Shown here: positions 28,522-38,400 of the stretch, in pieces | Position numbering within the stretch: position 1 is the stretch's first letter | How the letters are laid out: the number at the start of each line of letters is the position of its first letter | Origin: Roseomonas sp. AR75 | Lineage (GTDB): Bacteria > Pseudomonadota > Alphaproteobacteria > Acetobacterales > Acetobacteraceae | DNA: 64,000 nucleotides | Assembly: GCF_005222815.1 (NCBI RefSeq) | Contig: NZ_STGB01000001.1 | Span: 1-64,000 of the forward strand | Reading direction: 5' to 3' | Position numbers and translations under genes: made by a program | The notes under the pieces: model-generated | The model's input: the letters and a program-made list of their open reading frames with translations, nothing else | Database searches by the model: none | What the model was told of the DNA's origin: nothing

Positions 28522-30090
28522 CTAGTCGAGCCAGGTGCTGGCGATATCCCAGATGCCGCCACCATCGACGGTGACGTTGCGCAGGTTACGCCGCATCACG
28601 TGGCGCGCCTCGCGGAACATCAGGAAGGCGTAGTAGGTCTTGTCCACGATGATGCCCTGCGCGCGGTGGTAGTGCTGCTTGCGTTCTTCGCGATCCAGCG
28701 AACGACGCCCGGCATCGATCGCGGCGAACAGCTCCTCGTCGCCGGTGATGTTGGCGAAGTTCTGCACGGCATTGCGGCCGAAGTGGAAGTCGTAGATCTG
28801 CACGGGGTCTGGGCGCGGGACGTTGTAGCGTGCCTGGAAGATGTCCCAGTTGCCGGAATCGCGGATCGCGGTGATGGCGCTGCGGTCCGGTGCGTTGATC
28901 TCGACGGTGACGCCGACATCGGCGAGCTGCTGCTGCACCACCTGGGCGATCTGCGTATCCGGCTCCCGCTGCACGATCAGGAAGGAGAGCTTGAGCCCGC
29001 GCGGGTGCCCGGCCTCGGCGAGCAGGCGGCGCGCCTGGGCGGGATCATGCGGGACGATGGCCGGATGGTTTGGATTGTAGTCCCAGCCGGACGGCGCGGC
29101 CGGACCGCGTGCGACGGCGCCGTACCCCTCCGCGACGAGATCGAAGATGAACTTGCGGTCCACCGCCAGGCTGATGGCGCGGCGCACGCGGGGGTCGTTC
29201 ATGGGCGCCTTCTGCGTGTTGAAAGCGATCCACTGCATGACCCCCGGCGGCACCTTCAGCAGGCTAAGGTTCCGGTCGCGCTCCACCGTCGCATAGTCCG
29301 TCGGCGGGATGTTGTCGGCGATGTGCAGTGCCCCGGATCGCGCCTCGATCAGCTTCAGGGCAGGATTGGTGATGAAGCGCACGCGCAGCGATTCGGCGTA
29401 GGGCAGCGCCTGACCGTCCGCACCCTGGCGCCAGTATGACGGATTGCGCGCCAACTGCACATGGCTTCCGACTACCCATTCGCGGAAGATGAACGGCCCC
29501 GTGCCCACGGGATTGAGCCCGTAATCCTGCACGCTGCGCGCGGCGAGCGCACGGGGTGAGGACATCATGCCGGCTTCTACTGCCAGCGAGGCGAGGATGC
29601 CGGCGTTGGGTTCGCTCAGGGTGAGCCGCACGGTCGCGCTGTCCACCACATCCACCGAGGTGACGCTGCGCAGGTCGATTGCGCGGGCAGCGCCAATTCG
29701 CGGATCGCGCGTGCGGTCCAGATTGACCTTGACGGCTTCGGCGTTGAACGGCGCACCATCGTGGAATGTCACACCCTGGCGCAGGCGCAGGACGACCACG
29801 CGCCCTTGGTCCGCGACCTCCCACGCTTCCGCCAGCCAGGGGGCGATGCTGCCATCCTCGTTCAGCCGCAGCAGCGCATCGAAAATGTGGCCGGTGGTGT
29901 AGCGGTCGCTGGTCGGCGCATTGCCCATCACCGGATCGAGGCTGCGCGGCTGAACATCCGTCGAGACGACGATGCGGCCGCCGCGCTTCGGCGCGCCCTG
30001 CGCCCATGCGGAAGACCCGGCGACCGCCGTGCCCGCAAGGGCGCCTACTTGCAGCAGGGTGCGCCTGCTGATGCCGTCAAAGGACGCCAT
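28522..30090 (-). CDS. dppA: Family 5 ABC substrate-binding protein (DppA-like)
   Basis: The 522-residue protein begins with a Tat-like signal (ISRRTLLQVGALAGTAVAGS) and has the SBP_bac_5 fold, with SLDPVMGNAPTSDRYTTGHIF, GVTFHDGAPFNAEAVKVN and RRAISLAVDRKFI. GGGAGGG lies 5 bp before ATG 30090. It is the first gene of the operon and the palindrome at 30118-30127 lies only about 28 bp upstream of its start, well placed for repression. Family 5 proteins bind peptides but also sugar acids and opines, and the enzyme genes suggest a hydroxy-acid ligand. Confidence 0.92.
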   Translation of the reverse strand: MASFDGISRRTLLQVGALAGTAVAGSSAWAQGAPKRGGRIVVSTDVQPRSLDPVMGNAPTSDRYTTGHIFDALLRLNEDGSIAPWLAEAWEVADQGRVVVLRLRQGVTFHDGAPFNAEAVKVNLDRTRDPRIGAARAIDLRSVTSVDVVDSATVRLTLSEPNAGILASLAVEAGMMSSPRALAARSVQDYGLNPVGTGPFIFREWVVGSHVQLARNPSYWRQGADGQALPYAESLRVRFITNPALKLIEARSGALHIADNIPPTDYATVERDRNLSLLKVPPGVMQWIAFNTQKAPMNDPRVRRAISLAVDRKFIFDLVAEGYGAVARGPAAPSGWDYNPNHPAIVPHDPAQARRLLAEAGHPRGLKLSFLIVQREPDTQIAQVVQQQLADVGVTVEINAPDRSAITAIRDSGNWDIFQARYNVPRPDPVQIYDFHFGRNAVQNFANITGDEELFAAIDAGRRSLDREERKQHYHRAQGIIVDKTYYAFLMFREARHVMRRNLRNVTVDGGGIWDIASTWLD

Positions 30091-30117
30091 TCAACCCTCC
30101 CAGGATCTTATCGACCT

Positions 30118-30127
30118 TATCTAGATA
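30118..30127. promoter_or_regulatory. Candidate GntR operator 1
   Basis: TATCTAGATA is a perfect 10-bp palindrome located 28 bp upstream of the dppA start. The same core recurs at 30272-30283 in the same divergent region, which makes chance less likely. FadR/FCD-type GntR regulators usually bind short AT-rich palindromes of this size. Confidence 0.6.
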
Positions 30128-30271
30128 TCTTCAACGCGGTGTTGGGTCAAGATGACGCAGTTCGTAACTTGAGATGCGGACGTAAATTACGCGGCGAACC
30201 GCATTTCTGCGCCCGCAGTCGAATATGTGCGGTTGGTGCTGCCAAGCCCGGATTGACCACCGCGACAAAAG

Positions 30272-30283
30272 ATATCTAGATAT
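30272..30283. promoter_or_regulatory. Candidate GntR operator 2
   Basis: ATATCTAGATAT is a perfect 12-bp palindrome that contains the core found at 30118-30127. It lies 28 bp upstream of the RraA-family gene start and overlaps an unused ATG at 30282. The centres of the two sites are 155 bp apart, close to 15 helical turns, so looping between them is conceivable. Confidence 0.62.
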
Positions 30284-30311
30284 GATCAGCTTCTTCAGGA
30301 GGAAACCGGGC

Positions 30312-31061
30312 ATGCAGCCACCGAAGCCCATCATCCGGCCAGATCGCGCTCTGCTCGACGGTCTGCGCGCGATCGGAACCGCCAAGCTGTCCAGCGTCAT
30401 TCATCGCATGGGCTATGACAGCGTCTTCATGGAAGGCCCGACCCGCGCGCATGCTGCCGGAGTCTCGCTTGCCGGACCCGCCCTGACGCTGCAATTCATG
30501 CCGAAGCGGCGCGACATCTATGGCGACGACGAATATGCCAACCCCGAGGCCCAGCTCCACCGCCACGTGCTCTACCAAGTGGAGCCCGGTGACTTCGTCG
30601 TGGTGGACGCGCGCGGCAGCATGACAGCCGGTGTCTTCGGCGAGATGATGCTCGCCTATTTCAAGGGCCGCGGCGGCGCGGGCATGGTGATCGATGGCTG
30701 CATCCGGGACTATCCGAATGTCAGCAAGCTCGACATTCCCCTCTGGGTGCGCGGCTTCACGCCAAACTTCCACACCCAGACCGGCATGATGCCCTTCGCA
30801 GTCAACGTGCCGATCTCCTGCGGCGGCGTCTTCGTCCAGCCCGGCGACATCATCGTTGCCGATGACGACGGCGCCATCGCCGTCCCCGCGGTTGCGGCGA
30901 AGGAACTGCTGAAGAAGGGCTCCGTCTGGCACGAGTGGGAGGACTATTCGCGCATCCGCCTGCTCGAGGGCGGCGACCTGCGCCGCTACTATCCGCTGGC
31001 CGATGACGCGCGCGCCGAGTTCGAGGCGTGGAAGGCTGCGCAGGCCGCTTCGCAGGGTTGA
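30312..31061 (+). CDS. RraA-family protein (HMG aldolase/oxaloacetate decarboxylase-like)
   Basis: The 249-residue protein has the RraA fold: RAIGTAKLSSVIHRMG, AGVSLAGPALTLQF, the active-site region GRGGAGMVIDGCIRD with the Arg-Asp metal and substrate residues, and QPGDIIVADDDGAIAVP. In catabolic clusters this family usually cleaves 4-hydroxy-2-oxo acids to pyruvate rather than regulating RNase E. ATG 30312 is chosen because AGGAGG (30297-30302) precedes it at 9 bp; an upstream ATG at 30282 lies inside the operator palindrome. It is divergent from the dpp operon and likely co-regulated. Confidence 0.85.
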   Translation: MQPPKPIIRPDRALLDGLRAIGTAKLSSVIHRMGYDSVFMEGPTRAHAAGVSLAGPALTLQFMPKRRDIYGDDEYANPEAQLHRHVLYQVEPGDFVVVDARGSMTAGVFGEMMLAYFKGRGGAGMVIDGCIRDYPNVSKLDIPLWVRGFTPNFHTQTGMMPFAVNVPISCGGVFVQPGDIIVADDDGAIAVPAVAAKELLKKGSVWHEWEDYSRIRLLEGGDLRRYYPLADDARAEFEAWKAAQAASQG

Positions 31062-31519
31062 GCGCGGCGGCGTCCAAATCGCGAGCCCTCACGCATGGGC
31101 TTGGGCGTCACAGGCGGTCGGTTGGGACGAAGAGGATCTCAGGAGGCGTGTGCGCGTACGGGTCTGATCGCCGGGTGATTGGGCAAAGCTGCCCCCACCT
31201 CGGGGAGCACGCTTCTGTTGCGAAACACGGCGTTGAGCAACCGCGTAGTGCGTGGTTCGCGCTCGAAGTACGGATTTCGGGCAAGTGGGAGTCGAACCGC
31301 AGTATGTGCCGATCGCGCCGCAAGCGGCCTTTGACCAAGGTTCTTGAGTTCCGTACCAGATCGGCCAAGTCAGGAGGTCTGGAGAGAATTGGCCTCCGGA
31401 GAGCGACTTTCGGTTTTCTCTGCGCCAGGCCAGTAAACAGGGCTGCCCTGAGAACCCCGGGAAACCTGCCACTCAGCGCGGCGGTCGGTCTGGCGGAGGA
31501 CGGGACGCCCAGAGGGAAC
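31062..31519. other. Non-coding stretch of mobile-element debris
   Basis: I see no credible gene here. The stretch lies between the RraA-family gene and recombinase and tRNA-like remnants, and its short open frames show no family signature. It probably represents the decayed end of an integrated element. Confidence 0.4.
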
Positions 31520-31554
31520 TGGCGGAGCGAAGGGGATTCGAGCCTGCGATACGG
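31520..31554 (-). other. tRNA-Ser-like 3' end remnant (possible attachment site)
   Basis: Read on the minus strand, 31554-31520 resembles the 3' part of tRNA-Ser: CGTATCGCAGG, then CTCGAATCCCC and CGCTCCGCCA with the terminal CCA. The T-stem pairs poorly (about two Watson-Crick pairs plus one wobble) and no 5' half is found upstream. It is therefore not a working tRNA but looks like a decayed copy of a tRNA 3' end, the usual target of phage and island integrases. It sits 13 bp beyond the stop of the recombinase fragment. Confidence 0.4.
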
Positions 31555-31566
31555 CCTGCTGCCGCA

Positions 31567-32172
31567 TCATGTGAGCACCGTTCGGCATAAGCCGATGCGG
31601 GTCCCCGCATCCAACGTTCCCATTACTTCTCGACCAACACCCGAACGGCCGTTCTCCACCCGGGGAACGGCCGTTTTGCCGTTCGCGCCCTGCTCGGCCT
31701 CCGCGGCATGCAGGAGCGCCGCCAGGTCGCCCCGCAGCGACATCGACACCTCCCCCCGACGCTCCCTGGGGTGGATCAGGATCGCGTCGATAAGCGTCCG
31801 CAGCGCCTCGCTCGCCGCCAGCATCGTCGCCGGGTCCTTCAGCGCCTCCTCCAGCGCCTCGACGCGGCGGCGATACAGCGCCGGCACGAAACGCTGCCGG
31901 TTCCAGATCCGCTCGCCGATATACAACCGGTTGCGCAGCATCCCGGTCTCCCGCGCCGCTCCGCCGAGCAGCAGGGAAGCGGTCCACTTCCCGTCACGGG
32001 GGCCCGGGATACCCTCGGCGTTCAGCGCCCTGGCGATGGCGCGGGGCGACTGACCGCCAGCGTAGGAAGCGAACACCCGCCGAACCACCGCAGCCTCCTC
32101 GGACGCGATCTCCGTCTCGCCAGTTATTGGCGTGCCGTCGGCACGCAGTCCGCGTCGGACCAGGTAGCCGTA
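31567..32172 (-). pseudogene. Serine recombinase remnant with internal deletion
   Basis: About 200 codons on the minus strand encode the recombinase domain ([55 protein letters not shown]) and then jump directly to the C-terminal region ([38 protein letters not shown]). The resolvase catalytic domain, zinc ribbon and coiled coil are missing. The coiled coil missing here is the part preserved at 118-385, and the two would join at AEV/YRRR. The 5' part is cut where an IS3 fragment begins on the other strand. Confidence 0.65.
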
Positions 32173-32175
32173 GCT

Positions 32176-32295
32176 CTCCCGCGCTTCATCGAGGAGGTCT
32201 ACAACCGCAAACGGCTGCATTCGGCTCTGGGATACCTGAGCCCAGCGCAGTTCGAGGAGCAGAAGGCCCGGCGCCCAGTCAAAGCTGCCGCCTGA
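32176..32295 (+). pseudogene. IS3-family orfB C-terminal tail
   Basis: The plus strand encodes [20 protein letters not shown] followed by [15 protein letters not shown] and a stop at 32295. This is the end of an IS3-type integrase core, including the region just after the catalytic Glu. Everything upstream is missing. The following bases (TGTCCGGCTCCAGGGGCCC, about 32300-32318) may be the terminal repeat of the element. Confidence 0.7.
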
Positions 32296-32452
32296 TGCCT
32301 GTCCGGCTCCAGGGGCCCACTCCACACAGGGGTCCTTTTTCCAGGCCGATTCACACAAATTTCCATAGAAATCAACACGTTCGATGAGCCCACATCCAAC
32401 AATGGTAGGGTGGGGTGGAGGCCGAGCGCCAAGGACGATCGGCCGGACGGCT

Positions 32453-35400
32453 TCACCAGACCGGGTCGGGCGCTGCCACCACCTGCTCGGGGAAGTAGCC
32501 CGCCGGCGCCGGCGTGAGGTTGATGTCCTGCACCAGCCGCGCGCCCTCGGTCAGCGTGTCGTCCAGTACCCACAGCTCCCGCCCGGTCGCGGCCTCGGTG
32601 CGCGTGAAGTAGACCTCGCCGTCACCGCCGAGGGTCAGGTTGAAGACGTTGCCGAACCCGGTGAAGGAGGTCAGCTGCGTCGCCTCGGTCTCGCCGCCCG
32701 GCTGCGCGCCCGGCGTGAAGCGGAAGATCTGCGGCAGCCCGCCCGAGAAGGCGATCACGCCGACATCGCCGCCCAGCGCGGCCAGCTCGATCGGGACGCC
32801 CGGGATGCCCGGCAGCGCGAGGCGCGTCGCCGTCGCGCCGTTGTCGTCCAGCTGAAAGATGCGCTGGACGCCCGTGCTGTCGTCGAGCGCGGTGAAGAAC
32901 ATCTCGCCGTCCAGCTCGAGCAGGTTGCTCGGGAAGCCGAAGGGCGCGCGCAGGTCAGGGCCGGTCACCGGCGTCAGTAGGTTCGTGCCATCGGTGACCT
33001 GCACGCGCCTCTCGCCGAAGCTGCCGTCGGAGGAGCCGAGGAAATAGAGGTTCCCGTTCGCGAACACCGCCTCGTTGAAGTCGGAGCCGGAGATCGCGCC
33101 CGCGCCGACGTCGAGGATGGTGAGGGCGTCGCTTGCGAAGCTGTAGCTGTGGATCTCGACGCCGATGTCGCCCGGCCCGCTGACATCGTTCTGCTGCTTC
33201 CAGAACACGCGGCTGTCATCGCCGAGGAAGCTCAGCCCCTCCCGCGCCCAGGGCACGACCGGATCGTCGCCGAACAGCGCCCCGGCGCTGCCCAGCGGGA
33301 GGTCGGTCAGCGCCACCACGCCCTCGGCCGCGCTGTAGCTGTAGAGCGTCCAGACATCGTCGGCGGTGTCGGAGCCGCCATTCCCCAGGCGGCTGTCGTC
33401 GCGGGCGGTGAAGATGATCCGCGCGCCGACCGTCCCGGCCGATCCGAGGAGATGGTTGTCCAGCAGGACCGAGGTGGTGTCGGCCGCGAGGTCGTGGAGC
33501 CGCACCTGGTCGCCGTCGAAGCGCATGGTCGTGCCCAGCAGCACCTTGTCGCCGAGCGCGGCGATGGCCGCGCTGAAATTCGTGCTGTCCGTGTGGAGCG
33601 CGGTGAGGCTGTTCGCGTCCAAGCGGAACAGGCCGCTCTCCCCCGTGTCGTGGTTGACGCCCGTGCCGATCCAGCCGCCGTCGAAGGCGAGGCCGGTGCC
33701 GAAATCCAGTTCCGCCGTCGGCCGCACCGCGAAGAGGTTGATGTCCGCGCCCAGCGTGCCGCCCGCGGCGGAGAAGAGGCGCACGCCGAACTGCTCGGCC
33801 GCGATTGCCTGGAAGGCCACGCCGAAATCCGTGGCGACCAGGGTCGGGCCGCCCACCACGCCATCCGCGGTGCCGGCGCCGAGCGGCTCGTCGGTGGTGA
33901 TCTCCAGCCCCGAGGAGGAGGCGATGTCGTGCACGAAGAGCGTCTGGAAGCCGGCGCCGCCGAAGGCCTCCTGCCGGTAGACGAGCTTGCCGCCGGCCAG
34001 CTGCAGCTCGTCGATCTCGCCGAGGCGCTCGACGATGTCGTAGATGCCGGTTCCGTCGAACACCCAGAGGCTGTCGCGCGCGCCGGTGTCCACGACCCAG
34101 GCCGCGCGGCCCTCGCCGTCGGTGACCAGGTGCTCGATCACGCCCGTGCTCGGGAAGACGATGTCGGCCGCTTCGAACGGCCCCTCCGTCAGGATGGTGA
34201 GCGTGAAGGCGCCGTCGCCATCCGCATCCGTCCAGGTCGCGACGAAGGGCGTGGCCGCCCCGGAGCCCGCAGGATCCCGCTGGCCGGAGAACAGCACGCC
34301 CCCTTCCCAGGGCTTGATGTCGAAGCCGTCCACCAGGGACAGGCCGCGCGCCGCCTCCCACCGCAGGCTGTCGCCATCGTCCTCCGCGAGGGCGAAGAGG
34401 GCCTCGCTGACGTCGCCGTTCGCGTCCTGCGCGCGGCCGAAGAAGAAGATCCGGTCGCCCTGGCCCGTCGCGGAGAACGTCAGCACTTCGGGGGCGAGCG
34501 GCAGCGAACCGCCCGTGCCATTCACGTCCACGAATTCGGGCTGGCCCGTTCCCTCGCTCGGGGTGGCCCAGCCGAATTCGTTGCCCCGCACGTTCACGCG
34601 CCACAGCGCGTCGCGCTGCTCGGTCCCGAAGCTGTCGAAGCCGGAGCCGGAGAAAAAGACGCTGACACGGCCCGGGGCGTCGAAGTAGGGCTCGGGCGGC
34701 GGGGGTCCGTCCGACTGCGGCCGGAAGGCGGCGAGTTCGCCGGTCAGGCTCCAGCCGCTCAGCTCGGTGATCGGCGTGCCGAGGCTGATCCGGGAGCCGT
34801 CCCAGGTCCTGAGGACGATGTAGACCTGCTCCTCGCCCGAGCCGTCCCGCGCGATGTAGCCGACGCCGCCGGGCAGCGCCGTGAGGTCACGGCGATCTTC
34901 CCCGTAGATGAACCGCGCCCAGACCGATTCGGCGCCATTGGCCTCGTTGAAGGAGAAGAGGATGTCGCCACCACCGTAGCTGATCCCGCCGAAGGCGCTC
35001 GGGCCGGCGATCCAGAGGAACTCGTCCGACTGCACGGCGAGCGTCCGCTCCGCGAGCGGCAGGTGGGCGTCGAAGTCGGCGTCGAAATCCGGCGACGATC
35101 CGACGCCGAAGATGTCCACGGTCTGGCCGTTGCGATGCGCGAGCCAGCGGGAATTCCCCTGGTCGTCCAGGGCGCGGAAGATCACCGTCTCGCCCATGCT
35201 GTGGATGTCGCGCGGGTGGCTGGAGCCGGGGCCGGGCACCAGCTCGGCCGTCGCCGGCGGGGTGCCGCTGGCGCCGGAACCGATCACCCACTCGGTCGTC
35301 ACCACCGGCCGCGCGATGGGGTCGCTGTCGGGCGGCCCGCCCTCGCGCGGGCTGAAGACCCAGAGCTCGCGGCCGCGGCCGGGCGAGGAGGCCGAGAAGT

Positions 35401-38400
35401 AGAAGCTCTGGCCGAGCGAGAAATCGTCATCCGCGATGGTGTAGATGTTCTCGGCGCTCGAGACCGTGCCGACCGTGCTGCGGGAGAGGCCGACCCGGAA
35501 GGTCTCAAACCCTTCGGGCGCGATGTCGGCGACGGTGTAGACGAACACCCTAGCCTCCGTCTGACCGGGTGCGAAGTCAACGGTGTAGGTGCGCGTGCCG
35601 CCGACCAGATCGTACGCATCGGCACGATCGCCCGTCGTGGTGGAGAAGACGTAGTAGGTGACGGTGGCCGCCTCGGCCGTGCTGCCCGTCCGCTCGATGA
35701 CGATGCCGAGCGGGAATTGGCTGGTGGTGCCTTCGATGATCTGTGCGTCGAGGCCCGTGGCCGGGCGCAGCGAGAAGACCGGCGGCAGGTCGTCGTCCAG
35801 CACCAGCGCCTCGGCCGCGGCGAAGCCCGGGGCGATGAACCCCGCACCGACGCTGTCGAGGGTGAGGCGGAGGCTCTCGTTCGCCTCCGGCAGCGAATCG
35901 CCGAACGGGGTGACCGCGACGTTCAGCAGCGTCTGGCCCGCCTGGAAGGTGATGGGGATCGGGAGGTTGAGCCCGACCACGTCGTTGCCGTCGACCGGGT
36001 TCGGCCCGCTGCCGGGGCGCTGCGTGTAGGTGATGCTTGTCTCCGGCAGGTCGGTGCCGAAGCGCTCGATGCGGAACGCGATCCCGGACTGGCTGATCGC
36101 CGGGTCGCTGCCCTCCGTGACGTCGGCGAGGCGCGTCACGCGCCAGCTCGTCGGCATGGTGAAGTTGATCGCCAGCGCGTCGTCCTCGAAGGGCGCGGTC
36201 GCGAAATTGCCCGGCGTGCTGTCCGGGTCGGGCTGGGTCGCGGTCGCGATCTCGGCGGTGACGGTGCGCGGGCCTATATCGCCGAAGACGACGTTGAGGT
36301 TCAGGAAGGCCTGCCCGCCGGGCTGGATCACCGGCAGGGTCCAGAAGAAGTCAGGGTCGCCCGCACCGGTGTTGATCCGCACCGTGCCGCCGCCCGCGAC
36401 GCCACCCGCCGTGTTGCTGACGGTGAAGAGGATCTGGCGCTCCTCGCCGAACAGCACCGTGGTGTCGGTGACGCTGGCGGTCAGCGAGAGGTCCGCACCG
36501 AGGGCCACGGCGAAGTTCACCGTCGCCGCGTCGTCCTCGGGGGTGGGCTCGATGTTGGAGTTGCCCGGCGTGCTGTCCAGGTCGAGCGCCGTGTCCGAGA
36601 GGATCTCGCCCACGATGCTGCCGTTGCCGGCGAAGTTGAGGTCGAGCGTGTAGGTGATCGAGGCGGACTCGCCGGGGGCGAGCACGGGCAGCGTCCAGAC
36701 GCCGCCCGCGTTCACGCTGCCGCCGCTCGCCACCGCATCCAGCAGCGGGAAGAGGTTGGCCACGAGGCCGAAGGTGCCGCCGCCGGCGTCGGGCCCGCTG
36801 TTCGTGACGACATAGGTAACCGTGCCGGTGCCGCCCAGCGTGCCCGTGATGAAGGTGCCGAGGGCGGAGACGGAGAGGTCGGCCGTCGGCTCGCGCACCG
36901 TGACGAAGAGGGAGGCGGCGTCGTCCTCGGCGTTCGTGGCGCCGTTGCCCGGCGTGCTGTCCGGGTCGCTCAGCGTCGCGGTGGCGACCTCCGCCTCGAC
37001 GAAGAAGAAGCCCGCGCCCGTGAAGTCGAGCGTGACCAGCACGCTGTCCGTCGCCCCGGCCGCGAGGGCCCGGAAGTCCCACACCGCGTCGCCCGTGCCG
37101 GTGTCCACCTGGAAGACGGGCGCGGGCGCGCCGCCCTCGGAGGCGACGGAGAGGATGGTCGCGCCGCCGAACAGGGCGAGCCGCGCCGTGCCGTCGCCGC
37201 GGTCGGGCCCGTCATTGGTGACGCTGAGGCGGACGGTGGCGATGCCGTCTGGCGCCAGCTCGCCGCCGCCATCGGTGCGCACGAGTGCCAAGCGCAGGTC
37301 CGCTGCGAGCGGGACCACCGTGAAGCCCGCGCTGGCCGCGTCGTCCTCGGCGGTCGGCTCGGTGAGGAGATTGCCCGGCGTGCTGTCCGGGTCGGCGAGC
37401 GTCGCGCTCGCGATCTCGGCGAGGATGGGGTTGTTGCTGTCGGCCGCATTCGCACCGGCCAGCACCTCGATCGAGAGCGTGGCGCTCTGCCCCGCGCCGA
37501 GGGTGGGCAGCGTCCAGGTCGCGGTGGCGAAGTCGAACACCGCGGGCGCGCCGACGCCGACGAGGCCGACGCTGTTGAGCGTGACGTCCGGCGGCAGCGT
37601 CAGCTGCACCGTGCCCCCGCCCACGTCGGGCCCGTCATTGGTGACGGTGACGAGGAAGCTCGCCGTCTCGCCCACCTTCACCGGGTCGGCGGCGCCCGCG
37701 CGTGCGACGGTGAGGCTGAGATCGGCCGCCAGCGCCCGCACCTGCGCGCCGAGGAAGGCCGCGTCGTCCTCTGCGGCCGGGTTCGTGTTGAAGTCGCCCG
37801 GCGTGCTGTCCGGGTCGGGGAGATCGGCCGTGACGATCTCGGCCAGGATGGGGTTGCTGCCGCCCACGGTGGTCGCGTCGAAGCGCGCCGTCACCTCGAG
37901 CGTCACGGCGCCGCCGCCCGGGACGGAGGGGAAGCTCCAGGTGCCGGTCGGCGCGTCGAAGACCGCCGTGCCGCCGCCCGCGAGCGCCACGGCCTCGATG
38001 GTGACGCCAAAGGGCGGGGTGAGGCGCACCGTCCCGCCCGAGGCGTCCGGCCCGGCGTTGGCGACGGTGAGGAGGAACAGCCCTGTCCCGCCCGCCGGGA
38101 TGACGGCGCCGCCATCGCCGCGTGCGAGGGTCAACGAGAGGTCGGCACTTGTTGACGGCGCGTCGTCGTCGCGGATCACCACCTCGGCGCTTGCCTGCGT
38201 GCTGTCGATGCGCCCGACACTGGTGCCCGTCAGCGTGACGGTGAAGGTCTCGTCCGCCTCCTGCTGCGTGTCGGGCTGGAAGAAGAGCTGGACCGCGGCG
38301 AAGGTCTGCCCCTCGAAGATCGTCGTGGTGAAGCTGCCGAGCCCGCTCAGAAGGTCCGCCGCGTCGGCGGGCGCGAGGCCGCTGCCCGCCACGCTGTAGG

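Noticed and set aside
31594..31611. Perfect hairpin GATGCGGG-TC-CCCGCATC
   Set aside because: It lies inside the coding sequence of the recombinase remnant (codons for DAGTRI) and has no U-tract, so it is not treated as a terminator.
32419..32443. Short inverted repeat GGCCGA...TCGGCC downstream of the giant gene as a terminator
   Set aside because: Only 6 bp of stem with a long loop and no U-run.
33149..38155. A plus-strand open frame of about 1,668 codons opposite the giant RTX gene
   Set aside because: It is rich in Arg, Gly, Ala and Asp without any domain and mirrors the codon pattern of the real gene on the other strand, as expected for GC-rich DNA.
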